This document shows, in pieces, positions 43,380 through 52,828 of a stretch of 64,000 nucleotides of DNA. Origin of the DNA: Halichoerus grypus. Its lineage: Eukaryota > Chordata > Mammalia > Carnivora > Phocidae. Location: positions 147,574,308 to 147,638,307 of the forward strand of contig NC_135717.1 of the NCBI RefSeq assembly GCF_964656455.1. The letters run 5' to 3'. The notes under the pieces are model-generated. The model saw only the letters and a list, made by a program, of their open reading frames with translations, was not told where the DNA came from and ran no database searches. Position 1 is the first letter of the stretch. The number at the start of each line of letters is the position of its first letter. The position numbers and the translations under genes are program-made.

Positions 43380-43752
43380 TGTTGGGGTCCAGAGCAGACA
43401 GCCAAGAAAGAATTCTTGAAATGTCTCTGGTACAAGAAGCTGGTTTTATTAAAGCATGAGGACAGGACCCATGGACAGAAAGAGTTGCACTGGGGTTGTG
43501 AGGAATAAGTTGGGCGGTTAAGGAAAAAGGGAGGGTTCCAAAAGGACTTTCACATGCTAAAGAAGACTCACAGGATACTGGAGGTCAAGCTAAGGTTGTT
43601 TTTCCCTCTAGCAAGGCATTAACATTAAGACAGTTGGGAGTTCCCCGGAGGAATGTTATACTCTGCCTATCTCAAGTATTTGTCAATGGGCTACAGGTTA
43701 TAAGGAAATTTAATTGCATCTACATTCCCTTCTGCCTTTGTTTCCCAGGGCA
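43380..43752 (-). mobile_element. LTR of the same class I ERV family, inverted (solo or truncated)
   Basis: Plus text starts TGTTGGGGTCCAGAGCAGAC and ends TTTGTTTCCCAGGGCA. Its reverse complement runs from the GGGAAACAAAGGCAG start through CTTGCTAGAGGGAAAAACAA and CATGCTTTAATAAAACCAGC (intact AATAAA) to a ...CCCCAACA end. It matches 42189-42639 in order but lies on the other strand about 500 bp away. No target-site duplication was found at these ends, so the true U3 limit may lie further right. Confidence 0.85.
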
Positions 43753-43766
43753 CTATGGAGGGGACG

Positions 43767-43818
43767 GTGATGTTAGGGCTCCAGGAAATTAAGGGTGATG
43801 TTAGGGTTCCAGGAAATT
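43767..43818. repeat. 28-bp-period tandem repeat beside the inverted LTR
   Basis: GTGATGTTAGGGCTCCAGGA at 43767 and GTGATGTTAGGGTTCCAGGA at 43795, one mismatch in the shared 24 bases. It may belong to the U3 of the inverted LTR. Confidence 0.95.
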
Positions 43819-43949
43819 TCTGGAAGTTAGGCTATTGGTAAGATTGCTTTTTTCTTGTAAATCACTAAGACTTTTGTAAGCTGATGGAGATTCAGGTCCT
43901 GCGTGATGGTGATCTCTACCAGTTAACCATTTGTTTTTCCCTTTCCTTA

Positions 43950-44915
43950 GTTCTAGGGCAGCCGGGAGTGCCTGAGGAATGTCACATATATCCCACCTGG
44001 GGGGGGGGGGGGCTTGCGGGGTTGTCAGCTTGTGCTTTGCCCTCAGCTTGCCTCATCAATAGCAACACCACGAGGAATCCAAGCAGTTCAGAAGGTACAA
44101 AAGGGAACCAAAGAGTTAAGGTGGCTCTTTTCAGTTCCTGGACCCAATTCTATGTGAGTGCTGTTGGGGCTTCTACCACACCAACAAACAATTCTCAGAC
44201 ACCAGTAGGCTGTCCAAGAAATCAACTCACTTCTGACACTATCTACCTGGAGATTCCACTGGTTAGTGGTTCAGTCTTCCAAGACTACCCTCTACCCCAC
44301 CCCCACTTCAGATGCACCTCCCAAGCCCAGATTGTTTCCTGTATGTCTGACCAATGGACTATAAATCCAAGACTCCCTCCTTTGGTTTAATTAATTTGCT
44401 AGAGTGTCTCATAGAACTCAGGAAACCCATTTACTCACTAGATTACCAGTTTATTATAAAAAGATATAATTCAGGAATAGTCAGTAGAAAGGGATGCATA
44501 GAGCAAGGTATGGGGAAGGGATGTGGAGTTTCCCTGCTCATTTTGAGTGAGGCACTCTTCCCATATCTCCCCATGTTCACCAACCCAGACGCTTTCTTAA
44601 CACTGTCCTTTTGGGGTTTTATAGAGGATTCGTTTCATAGGCATGACTGATTAAATCACGGACCATTGGCAATTGAATTCAATCTCTAGCCCCTCTCCCC
44701 TTCTTGGAGGTGGTGGTGGGATGGTGAGAAATGGAAGTTCCAATCCTCTGGTCAAGTGGTTGGTTGTCCTGGCAACCAGCCCATATCCTTAAATTACCAA
44801 AGTGCTTTCCAAAACTCAGTGCATTAACATAACTTTAGTGTCCTTACCACCTTACTGCCCTTATCACCAGAAATTCCAAGGGTTTTAGGAGCTCTAAGCC
44901 AGAAACTACAAAGAC
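43950..44915. mobile_element. Ancient ERV LTR, orientation uncertain
   Basis: TTTGCTAGAGTGTCTCATAG, AACTCAGGAAACCCATTTAC, CAGTTTATTATAAAAAGATA, ATAGAGCAAGGTATGGGGAA, CCTTTTGGGGTTTTATAGAG, TCATAGGCATGACTGATTAA, CTCTAGCCCCTCTCCCCTTC, CCTGGCAACCAGCCCATATC and GGAAATTCCAAGGGTTTTAG are in the order of a well-known old mammalian LTR; TTTATTATAAA-type words suggest reverse orientation. A 14-G run lies at 43999-44012. Frames at 43884-44390 and 44354-44650 fall in it and are not genes. Start is approximate. Confidence 0.65.
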
Positions 44916-45249
44916 CAAAAACAACCCTTGAACAACAAGGGTTTGAACTGCCCCACTTATATATGGATTTTTTACAGTACCATAAATATATTTTCTCTTA
45001 TGATTTTCTTAGTAACATGTTCTTTTCTATAGCTTACTTTATTGTAAGAATACAGTATATGTTACATATAACATGCAAAATATGCATAATTGACTGTTTA
45101 TGTTATGGGTAGGGCTTCCAGTCAATAGTAGGCTATTAGTAAAGTTTGGAGGGAGTCAAAGTTATATGTGGATTTTCTACTCTGTGTGTGTGTGGGAGGG
45201 GAAGGGGGTCAGCATCCCTAAACCCCATATTGTTCAAGGATCAAATGTA
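44916..45249. mobile_element. Tigger-like (TcMar) short DNA transposon
   Basis: Near-terminal perfect inverted repeats CCTTGAACAA (44926-44935) and TTGTTCAAGG (45230-45239). Internal words GGGTTTGAACTGCCCCACTT, TATATGGATTTTTTACAGTA, TTTATTGTAAGAATACAGTA, GACTGTTTATGTTATGGGTA and CCAGTCAATAGTAGGCTATT match a common non-autonomous pogo/Tigger element. It lacks transposase. Confidence 0.75.
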
Positions 45250-45307
45250 CATATGAGAAATATATTTTGGTCATCTGAATGACCAAATACATATTTGTTA
45301 TAAATCA

Positions 45308-45770
45308 TGAAGGGGTAAAAGTCTCCCCAGAATGTGCCACTTTGACCTGTGGACTATTTTGATATCAAAGCACTAGAGACCCAGGGGCTCAAGAGAAACT
45401 TGTGCCCCTCCCTTAACAACCTATAAGAATCCAAATTGGAGGTCTTCTCCAGAATAAGAGTTATTAACATAGATAAATTTCATCTGAATGACACATCTGT
45501 AGGGCAGGGTAACATCTAATTACCAAACATCTGCTTTTCTTAGTACCCTATGAATTGCCCTCCTCCGCTTTGAAGCCCCTCTGATTCCTTAGCTTAGGAT
45601 GGCATATGTACCACATTTTATCTTTCTGTCTTTAAACCCTTCATGTATGTGTGGTTCCTGAACACACAAAATTAAAGTTGATTTTCTCCTGTTAATTTGT
45701 CTCAAGACGATTTAATTATTAGACCAGCCAGAAGAATCTTTGAAAAGGAGAGGAAAATTTTTTCTCCACA
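45308..45770 (+). mobile_element. Ancient ERV LTR (ERVL-like), plus strand
   Basis: TGAAGGGGTAAAAGTCTCCC start, ending TTTTTTCTCCACA. Late words CACACAAAATTAAAGTTGAT, TTTTCTCCTGTTAATTTGTC and TAGACCAGCCAGAAGAATCT form a typical U5 end of old LTRs. A short AATCA occurs at 45303-45307 and again at about 45773, a possible 5-bp target-site duplication if the LTR ends a few bases past the CA. Confidence 0.65.
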
Positions 45771-45774
45771 ATAA

Positions 45775-46540
45775 TCACAAATATCACAGAGGTACTAGAT
45801 AAATAGAAAGCATCTAAATTCTGAGAAGCCTCAGGGATACAGCCAACTTCAGAATTTCAAAAGTTTCCAAGTTTCTAGTTAAATTGTTTATCAATGAAAG
45901 AAAATGCAGAAGAAATAATTTTCTTATGGATGACCAAGTTAAGTGAAAATTTGAAGCAAAACAAATGCCAAATCAAGTCAAGTACATACAATAAATAAAA
46001 TGATCTTGTCTATCTGCCCTGACATCACACAGTAAAGAATAAAGGAATTTTCGCTAAATTTGGAGGGTGGTGGAATATATCAAATCCACTTGTTGGATCC
46101 TTAAAGATCACTTCAAAGAATTAGACAGTTACCAATCAGAGAGCCTCAAACTGAGGTATATCCAGATGCTCATGTTACTACTAAATGTATATGAAGATGC
46201 TATGGTTGAAGAATGAACTGGAATCACCAAATGGTCTCTGTCAAAGCTGAATTATTAGGCTGTCAGTCAAGAAAGAGCTCACCATGCCAGAACAATTTCA
46301 GAGGACTTCTCTGCATGAACAGTGATGCATGCTCTAAGCACAGGCTCAGTTGTCCATAAAGTGTGAAAGGATATAGAAAAAACACAAACACACCAAATCT
46401 AAAACAGCAAGAGAAGAATCTTCAAAAAATGGTTGTAGATTGTAATTTAGTTCCTTATCTTATTGGACTACTATAGAGTCTGTTCCACGGTTAATTTTTA
46501 ACATAAATTATGGTAGAGCTGATGTTAATAAGTAAAAGTG
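45775..46540. other. Unique sequence, nothing recognised
   Basis: No protein-like frame or nameable repeat. Confidence 0.45.
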
Positions 46541-46544
46541 GTAA

Positions 46545-46665
46545 GTTCTCCAATCTTAATCTAATTTAAAATTCACAGCAACTCTATGGTATCTGAGATA
46601 TTACATAATTTTACCAATGAAGAGACCAAGTCTTATAGAACTTAGGACATTCCCATCATCATCTC
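46545..46665 (-). mobile_element. MIR fragment, minus strand
   Basis: AATTCACAGCAACTCTATGG, TAATTTTACCAATGAAGAGA and CTTATAGAACTTAGGACAT fit a decayed reverse MIR core. Confidence 0.55.
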
Positions 46666-46869
46666 ATTAAACATGGAAATTGAGAGAGTACAGGTTTGTG
46701 TGACAATAAAACTCATCCTCTTTCCTCCACAGCATACTAATAAAGTAATTATTTTCCTCTCATGCTTTCTGTTAGAACTTGGAAGTGTTTCTCTTTCCTT
46801 GGTGAGAGACACTTGAGTGAAAAAAGATGTATCATTAAAAAATTGTCTATTTTATTCTCAAAAGTGGTT

Positions 46870-47290
46870 TAAAGTGTTGTTTTTGAGAATGAGGCTTGGT
46901 AGGAAACAGTATATTATACCCACAGGTCCCAGAGAGAGGGTCACCACATGCCACACCAGGTCACAGGGGAAATCACTAGGGTGTTCATGAGCCAGAAGAC
47001 AGGAGCGAGGGGGAAAGCTTAGGTCATAGTCTTCACTGGCGTTTCCACAGGAAAGGAAGACAGAGCCAACAGTTTAGGATTGGCTAGTTTGAAGAATTCT
47101 GGCAGGCTTTAGTCTATAAGAGCAGTCTTTAGTCACCTCGTACATACCTGACTCTGGGATAATTTAGGGCAGGAGAAGTTTTGGCTTGGTGTAGGAGAAC
47201 TAAATAAGGAAGTACTTGAGGGGTACAAACAGGACTGGCTGGTTTATATATGAAAAGCATGCTTAGAGGCAAGTTATTGTTTTTGTTGGG
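46870..47290 (-). mobile_element. Probable old LTR, minus strand
   Basis: CAGAGAGAGGGTCACCACAT, TTCATGAGCCAGAAGACAGG, AGCGAGGGGGAAAGCTTAGG, TAGGATTGGCTAGTTTGAAG, GGCAGGCTTTAGTCTATAAG and ATAATTTAGGGCAGGAGAAG occur in the order of an old LTR read in reverse. Family not assigned. Confidence 0.4.
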
Positions 47291-48160
47291 AATTAGCTAC
47301 CCTGCAAGGGACAATCTCTTTGTAGCCAGAAAGGTTTTTAAAAATGGTTTTTAAAAAGGTTTTAAAAAATATAATATAGAGATACAAAAAATTGACATAT
47401 ATACATTTACAATACAACTCAAGTTTCATAGAAGGTATGTATCTCTGAAAATGACATCTTCAGCCAATGTTTATATTGGGGGAAAATCATAAATTTACAT
47501 CTTCAAAACTCAACACAATATTGAAACAAAACAAAACATAACCAAATCTTGAATTACATTCCAAATAGAAGTATTATACTGTCAGAATCAGGAAAGGAGA
47601 TTTTGAAAAAATGCTAATGAAGGGAATAAGCATTATGTATGTCATGTACAAAGTACCTTTAATTATAAACTGTATAGTTGGTGATAAGAACATCATGTTT
47701 TACACTTCTTACATTCTAATCTGACAGTTTGTTACTTATAAGCATTTCTCTATATTTTAGTTATATTTTAGAAAATTTGTTGAGGTGTGGGCTTTCATGA
47801 ATTACATTATTTTTTTCCACTTAAAAATAATGAGAAATAGGCTCTTGGTTAGTGTTTCCATGCAGGACATCTGATTTTCAGGAAGAGATTACTGGTATTC
47901 AGTGGAGATAACTCTATCTGTTGAAAACTAGTTTAGATCCCAAGAGTATCAATGCCCTGAGTTAAACTGCAATGTGCAGCAGTTACTTTCACTTTCTTAA
48001 TGACTACCAGTTCTAAGCTTATAAATGATACCATTGCCATTTTACTTAAACTTGAAGTTCATGTCTAATTTCTTCTTCTCACTATCCATAGTTGCCATCT
48101 GCAGTTTCTGTTTGCTTATTATACATTCACTCTCATTCTAGAAGAACTTCCTGATATCCC
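47291..48160. other. Unique sequence, nothing recognised
   Basis: A small TTTTTAAAAATGGTTTTTAA duplication occurs near 47335-47360. No gene. Confidence 0.45.
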
Positions 48161-48164
48161 TCTG

Positions 48165-48545
48165 AGTTTGGGGTTTGAAGCTATGGACTATTCTCATCTA
48201 TGACTCTGATGATGGGCATATGACTCAGATGTATACAATCAAACTAATTCATTACCCTAAAATTGTGATTGGCCACAGATGGACAGGTGACCCAAGTAAG
48301 AGCAATAAGAACCCTAGAGAGGACTTTTACTTGAATCATTGGAGTAGAGCCAGTTGTACTTTCCTTTTGACTTTAAGATAATAAGTTATAAGCCCAATCC
48401 TTTTGGAGGCCATCTCGCCACCAAATGGAAGAGTTTTCATTAAAACACAAATAGAAAGAGCAGATTGTGTCCTAATGACATCATCTGAGTCCATGGATCC
48501 AGGCATGTCTGAAGCCTAGATATCCTTCTGGATAAAGTTTAAAAT
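48165..48545 (+). repeat. Ancient interspersed repeat, family not named
   Basis: TGTGATTGGCCACAGATGGA, GGTGACCCAAGTAAGAGCAA, GAGGCCATCTCGCCACCAAA, CCTAATGACATCATCTGAGT and CCATGGATCCAGGCATGTCT, CTGAAGCC are in the order of a common old repeat. The 68-codon frame at 48175-48381 lies in it. Confidence 0.5.
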
Positions 48546-48814
48546 GTTCCTTTGTTGTTTATCATATCTGCAATAAGACTGCTGGTTCTTACAGAATGTC
48601 TTTTGGGTTAAGTTGAAATATATTTCAAGTCTTCCTTTCCCACTGGATACTTTTTACAGAATAAAGTATTTTTAAAAATCAGACACTAAAATATAATCAT
48701 GGAGAATGCCATTCTATAGGATTTAATGAACACAAAAAAGGAAAAGAAAAAACAGTGATATCATAAATCCCCTCTCTTTGAACTCCTATTTGTGATCCTA
48801 AAGGGAGACATGCT

Positions 48815-49075
48815 TAAGGGTGTATAGCATAGTGATTAATAGTATAGCTCTGAAGCAAGATACTTGGAATTTAAATGCCAGCTCTACCAATTACTAGTTA
48901 TGTAGCCTTAGGAAAGTTACTCTCTGCCTCAGTTTTCTCATTTATAAAATTGGGGCAATATCTTGTGGGGTTACTATAAGAATCAAATGAGATGATATGT
49001 AATATACTTAAAAACAGTGCCAGATGTATCATGAGTATTCAATAAATGCCAGTATCAAGGTATTATTTTTATTAT
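48815..49075 (+). mobile_element. MIR SINE, nearly full length, plus strand
   Basis: GTATAGCATAGTGATTAATA, GCCAGCTCTACCAATTACTA, GTTATGTAGCCTTAGGAAAG, CTGCCTCAGTTTTCTCATTT, TGAGATGATATGTAATATAC and GAGTATTCAATAAATGCCAG give the whole MIR order from tRNA-like head to tail. Best MIR in the window. Confidence 0.92.
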
Positions 49076-49257
49076 AATTATATATTATTATTGTTTATTC
49101 AGTTATTATATATACTACAATGATAAAATACAGAGAGACAAAGAATGTCCCCTCCTAAACCTCTCAAAATTGGAATCATCTCTCTTGCATATTAATCTCC
49201 CTTCCAAATTTTTTGTCCATCAGAGCAGGCAACTTCTGATGGGCCCATTAATCTCAA

Positions 49258-49400
49258 GCCTTTGATATTTATTGGATACTACCATGTTCAAAGTTCTGCC
49301 TGAAAACTGGATATGCAACAGCAAATGGATAACAATTCAAATGTAATTGCTCTTCTCATAGAATGCACATTCTAGACACAGCACAAAAAATCAAAATCAA
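49258..49400 (+). repeat. Ancient repeat head (ATTTATTG-type)
   Basis: TTTGATATTTATTGGATACT, TGCAACAGCAAATGGATAAC and AGAATGCACATTCTAGACAC match the head of the repeat at 2965 and 58115. Confidence 0.5.
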
Positions 49401-49538
49401 GTCCTTATTTATAACTTGGAAAGACTTATGCAAAGAAACACAAAATTCTGATCTCAATATGTGACAACGTATTTTGGGGTATCTGCTCCAGGTCTGAAGA
49501 GTCAAAAAAGGTTTTCTTTAAAAAGTTATTTTTTTCAG

Positions 49539-49749
49539 GGGTGCCTGGGTGGCTCAATCAGTTAAGCGGCTGCCTTCAGCTCAGGTCATGATCCCAGGGT
49601 CCTGGGATCGAGACCTGCATCAGGCTCCTTGCTCAGCGGGGAGCCTGCTTCTCCCTCTCCCTCTGCCGGCCACTCCCCCTGCCTGTGCTCTCTCTCTTAC
49701 TCTCTCTCTCTCTATGTGTGTGTCAAATAAATAAATAAAATCTTTTTTA
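49539..49749 (+). mobile_element. Carnivore SINE (SINEC), plus strand, 18-19-bp TSD
   Basis: GGGTGCCTGGGTGGCTCAAT head, CCTGGGATCGAGACCTGCAT, CTTGCTCAGCGGGGAGCCTG, CTCTGCCGGCCACTCCCCCT, CT and GT tract, AAATAAATAAATAAAATC. Duplications AAAAAGTTATTTTTTTCAG (49520-49538) and AAAAAGTGATTTTTTCAG (49750-49767) agree apart from one substitution and one T. It appears to sit between the head (49258) and body (49768) of an older repeat. Confidence 0.97.
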
Positions 49750-49767
49750 AAAAAGTGATTTTTTCAG

Positions 49768-50330
49768 TTGAGTCCTTCACAAGAATAAGAAAAGGAACAC
49801 ACTGATATAGGAAGTACCTTGCGGGAATGACTAGATTTGGGAGAAAGAATGGTGGCATGCTGGAACAGCGAGAAGCCTCTTTTGTCCGAAGCAGACAACA
49901 AATGAAAGCATGGCAAAAGAAGAGATTGGTAATGCAGGAAAAAACCAAATCATGAAGAACTTTAGAGCATATAAACGAGGTTTTGATTTTGTTATTTTTT
50001 AATATATTAAAAGAAAGTGGAATCTGTTGAATAGTCTTTTTTTTATTTGAAATAAACAATCACTTGGGCAGATTGTATCTAAAAGGGATAAAATATAGGA
50101 AAAACTGGAAGTGGAAAAAACAGAATCAAATCAATTTCAATAGTTTTGGTAAAATAAAATTAAAGAGAAGTGAATGGCTATGAGGCACATTTAGGAGGAA
50201 AAATAGAAGTGAATGGATTGATGATATATTTAGAAGTTAGAAGCTACTAGCTTTGGTAATTGATGTATTATGGAGAGAGGCAGAGGAGAAAGACAAAAGG
50301 TGAGTGTTTCAAGGATTCTTACAGATATCT
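49768..50330 (+). repeat. Ancient interspersed repeat body, family not named
   Basis: GGTGGCATGCTGGAACAGCG, AGAGATTGGTAATGCAGGAA, AAATCATGAAGAACTTTAGA and the following 'gagtttt' part resemble the body of the repeat whose head is at 49258. Confidence 0.4.
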
Positions 50331-50479
50331 GGAGTTTTACAACTAGGTGAAGAGTGTTTCCCTTCACTGGGATAGGAATTAAAAAAGGAAGAAGAACTTC
50401 CCATTCTGTGAGGGAAGGTGGTAGGTAATGGCAATGGAAGGCTCATTCTGCAATGATCAGAAACAAAACAAAAGTTCCT

Positions 50480-51260
50480 TTTCAGGACACCAGAAGAAAA
50501 TTTGAAAATAAATTACTTAAACTTTTAAGAAGTTAGGAAGGAATAGCAAATTTAAGACAAAAAAACTAGAAGAGAGAAAATAATCACATAAGAACAAAAA
50601 TCAATGAAATAGAAGGTAGATGTACAGTAGAAAAACTTAACAGATCCAAAAATAATTTCTCTGAAATGAGTAAGAAAATTGATGAGCCTGACCCCTACCA
50701 AAACTAATCAAAGTAATACAGAAAATACAGATTGACAATTACAGGAATAAAAATGTAACATCACTAGAGACTTTTAATCATAAAAAAGATAGAATATTTT
50801 GAACAGACGTGTAACAACAAATTTGATATTTTTGATAAATCTCTGACACAAGAATAAATAGATACTCTCAATAGCCCTAGGTCTGAACCTTTCCCAAAAC
50901 CTTTCCCAAAAAGGAACCTTTCCCAAAAAAGAAAGTCTGGGACCAGTTGGCTTCACTGGTGAATTATTTCAAATCTTTCAGGAAGAAATAAAAACACTTT
51001 TACACAAACTGCTTCAGAAAATAGAGAAAATTTTCCAATTCATTTTCTAGGATTAGCTTAATATTAACTCTAAATAGTATTAGCACATTACAAGAAAGGA
51101 AAATTATAGACCAATATCTCTCAGGAACATAAATGCAAAAATCCTAAACAAAATACATTCTTTAAAGAACCTAATTTAAAAAAGATAATAGAGCATGACC
51201 AAGTGGAGCTTGTTCCATGAATGCTAGGTTACTCTGAAATATGAAAATTAACCACTGTAG
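50480..51260 (+). pseudogene. L1 ORF2 remnant, plus strand
   Basis: GAACAAAAATCAATGAAATA, AAAATTGATGAGCCTGACCC, GGACCAGTTGGCTTCACTGG (GPVGFTGE, the RT entry block), CTTTTACACAAACTGCTTCA, GGAAAATTATAGACCAATAT and AGAGCATGACCAAGTGGAGC follow L1 order. Inactive. A small AACCTTTCCCAAAA unit is repeated about three times near 50886-50928. Confidence 0.85.
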
Positions 51261-51414
51261 AACTGTAACACTAAGAGGTAGAAAGAAGACAGAATTAACA
51301 GCCAGAGAAGTAGAACAATATACAAGAGAGTATGATGTTACGGAACTCAAGGATAGTGTTTCAAGAAGGAGAGCATGATCTTTATTATATTCCCTTTTCC
51401 CACACTAACACAAA

Positions 51415-51800
51415 TCAAATTTAGGCCTGTATAAGTCATCTATTGCTGTATAACAAACCACCATAAAACTCTCCGTGCTATATAACAGAAAGTATTTTGG
51501 CCATTCATCAGTGAGTCATTTGGGGTTCAACTAATTTAGGCTGGGCTCAACTGGGCAGCTGTAAACTGAAGGTCAGATCTGAACCAGCTTCACATATTTC
51601 TCATTCTCCCCAAGAATGTTTTCCTCACATCCACAGCAGAGATGCAAAAGCACAAACAAATATGTGATGTCTCTTAAAGTCCTAGTCTTGGAACTTGCAC
51701 ATTATCACTTCTGCCCACTTTCTATTACTCAAAGAAAATCACACGAGAGTGTGAGTCTAGAGGTGAGGGGCATTTCCAGAGTCTAGAGGTGAGGGGCATT
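51415..51800 (+). mobile_element. MaLR/MLT1-like LTR, plus strand
   Basis: CATCTATTGCTGTATAACAA, ACCACCATAAAACTCTCCGT, GGCTGGGCTCAACTGGGCAG, ATCACTTCTGCCCACTTTCT, then the duplicated GAGGTGAGGGGCATTTCC are in the order of an MLT1J/K-type LTR. Ancient copy. An exact 26-bp tandem duplication lies at 51753-51804. Confidence 0.65.
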
Positions 51801-51804
51801 TCCA
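51753..51804. repeat. Exact 26-bp tandem duplication
   Basis: GAGTCTAGAGGTGAGGGGCA plus six more bases, present at 51753-51778 and 51779-51804 without mismatch, within the LTR. Confidence 0.98.
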
Positions 51805-52029
51805 GTGGAAGGTGCTGCAAGGTCAAAGAGCAAACAGCAGCTCTAAAGATACAGAGTGGGGATGGTTGTACAACAGTGTGAATGTACTTAATGCCACTGA
51901 ACCATACACCTCAAATGGTCAAAATGTTCAATTTTATGTTATGTGTATTATATTGCACACACAAAAATTGATTTTGACAATAATGGGAAATTTTCTTCTT
52001 TGCAACTATTTAAACTTATGACAAAACTT

Positions 52030-52740
52030 TTTTTTAGATGTCAACCTCAATGTGTGGGCAGGCAGTTAGTTTTTCAAAGCTCCTTTGGGGGAGGGAGTAT
52101 CTAAGCACAAAAGAGAAATCAGTGGATCAGACCATGGGGAACCTTGAGCCCAAGTCCCAAGTCCTGAGAATTCCCCGCTGTATCCAAATTCCATTTGTAT
52201 CCAGCCAGGGAAACGGGAAAGCAAGCCACATGTTCCAATGTCTTCCAAGTCATCATGCACCTTTTGTTACCACAGTCCATCTATGTCATCATGGTACCCC
52301 TTTGCATTACCATGAGACCTCTAGGGTCATCACAGTGGCCCTCTGAGTCCTCTCACACCATCTTAAGTACCTTTTACATCATCATGATGCTTTTTGCTTC
52401 AACACAGCAATTCCGAACAGGAGTGCTACATCTTTCCAGACTCCTCTGAGACTCTGATAAGAAGCTTGGGCTTGCTTCCCCAGAAAAGCATACAGCGTTT
52501 GGCGTTAATTTCTGAGTGACTGCATAGGCTGCAATTAAGAACAGGCACGTTAACGCAGCTGAAATAAGTCTCAAGGATATTCCAGGAGGTGGAAGGGGAC
52601 AAAAGAAGTCCGAGCAACCACCTATGCCTCATCTGCACAGGTCCAGCATGGCCACCCAAGCCCACAGGTCCACCTTATGACAGGGCAGAGTATTGATGTT
52701 TGTAGGACCTAAGCAGTTTTCCCTTTCCAGGCCCCTTCCT
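52030..52740. other. GC-richer anonymous segment, unclassified
   Basis: Less AT-rich than its flanks. It has several short frames on both strands and loosely repeated CATCATG words at 52250-52390, suggesting a degenerate repeat. A minus-strand frame looks like a secretory leader but lacks an ATG. I cannot classify it. Confidence 0.3.
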
Positions 52741-52783
52741 CGACATAAAAATTATATTTTATGACTGCATTGTTATAAAGATG

Positions 52784-52828
52784 ATATTACTATTATCTAG
52801 TATAAATAAATATTACTATTATCTAGTA
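52784..52828. repeat. Short tandem repeat, 26-bp period
   Basis: ATATTACTATTATCTAGTA occurs at 52784 and again at 52810. Confidence 0.95.

Noticed and set aside
43884..44390. 168-codon plus-strand frame, the longest in the window
   Set aside because: It spans a 14-G run and lies within an ancient LTR; glycine-rich and low-complexity parts come from the G run. No domain recognised.
1616..49749. tRNA-like segments in the SINEs as tRNA genes
   Set aside because: They have A and B boxes but no complete cloverleaf, and each is followed by the SINE body, CT tract and A tail. They are SINEs, not tRNA genes.
52250..52390. Minisatellite based on CATCATG words
   Set aside because: Spacing and sequence between the words vary too much for a real tandem array.
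52374..52574. Minus-strand frame with a secretory-leader-like start (LISAALTCLFLIAAYAV)
   Set aside because: The frame has no ATG at its start (TTG), no conserved cysteine pattern of a small secreted family follows, and nothing upstream looks like a first exon. A hydrophobic run by chance is the simpler reading.
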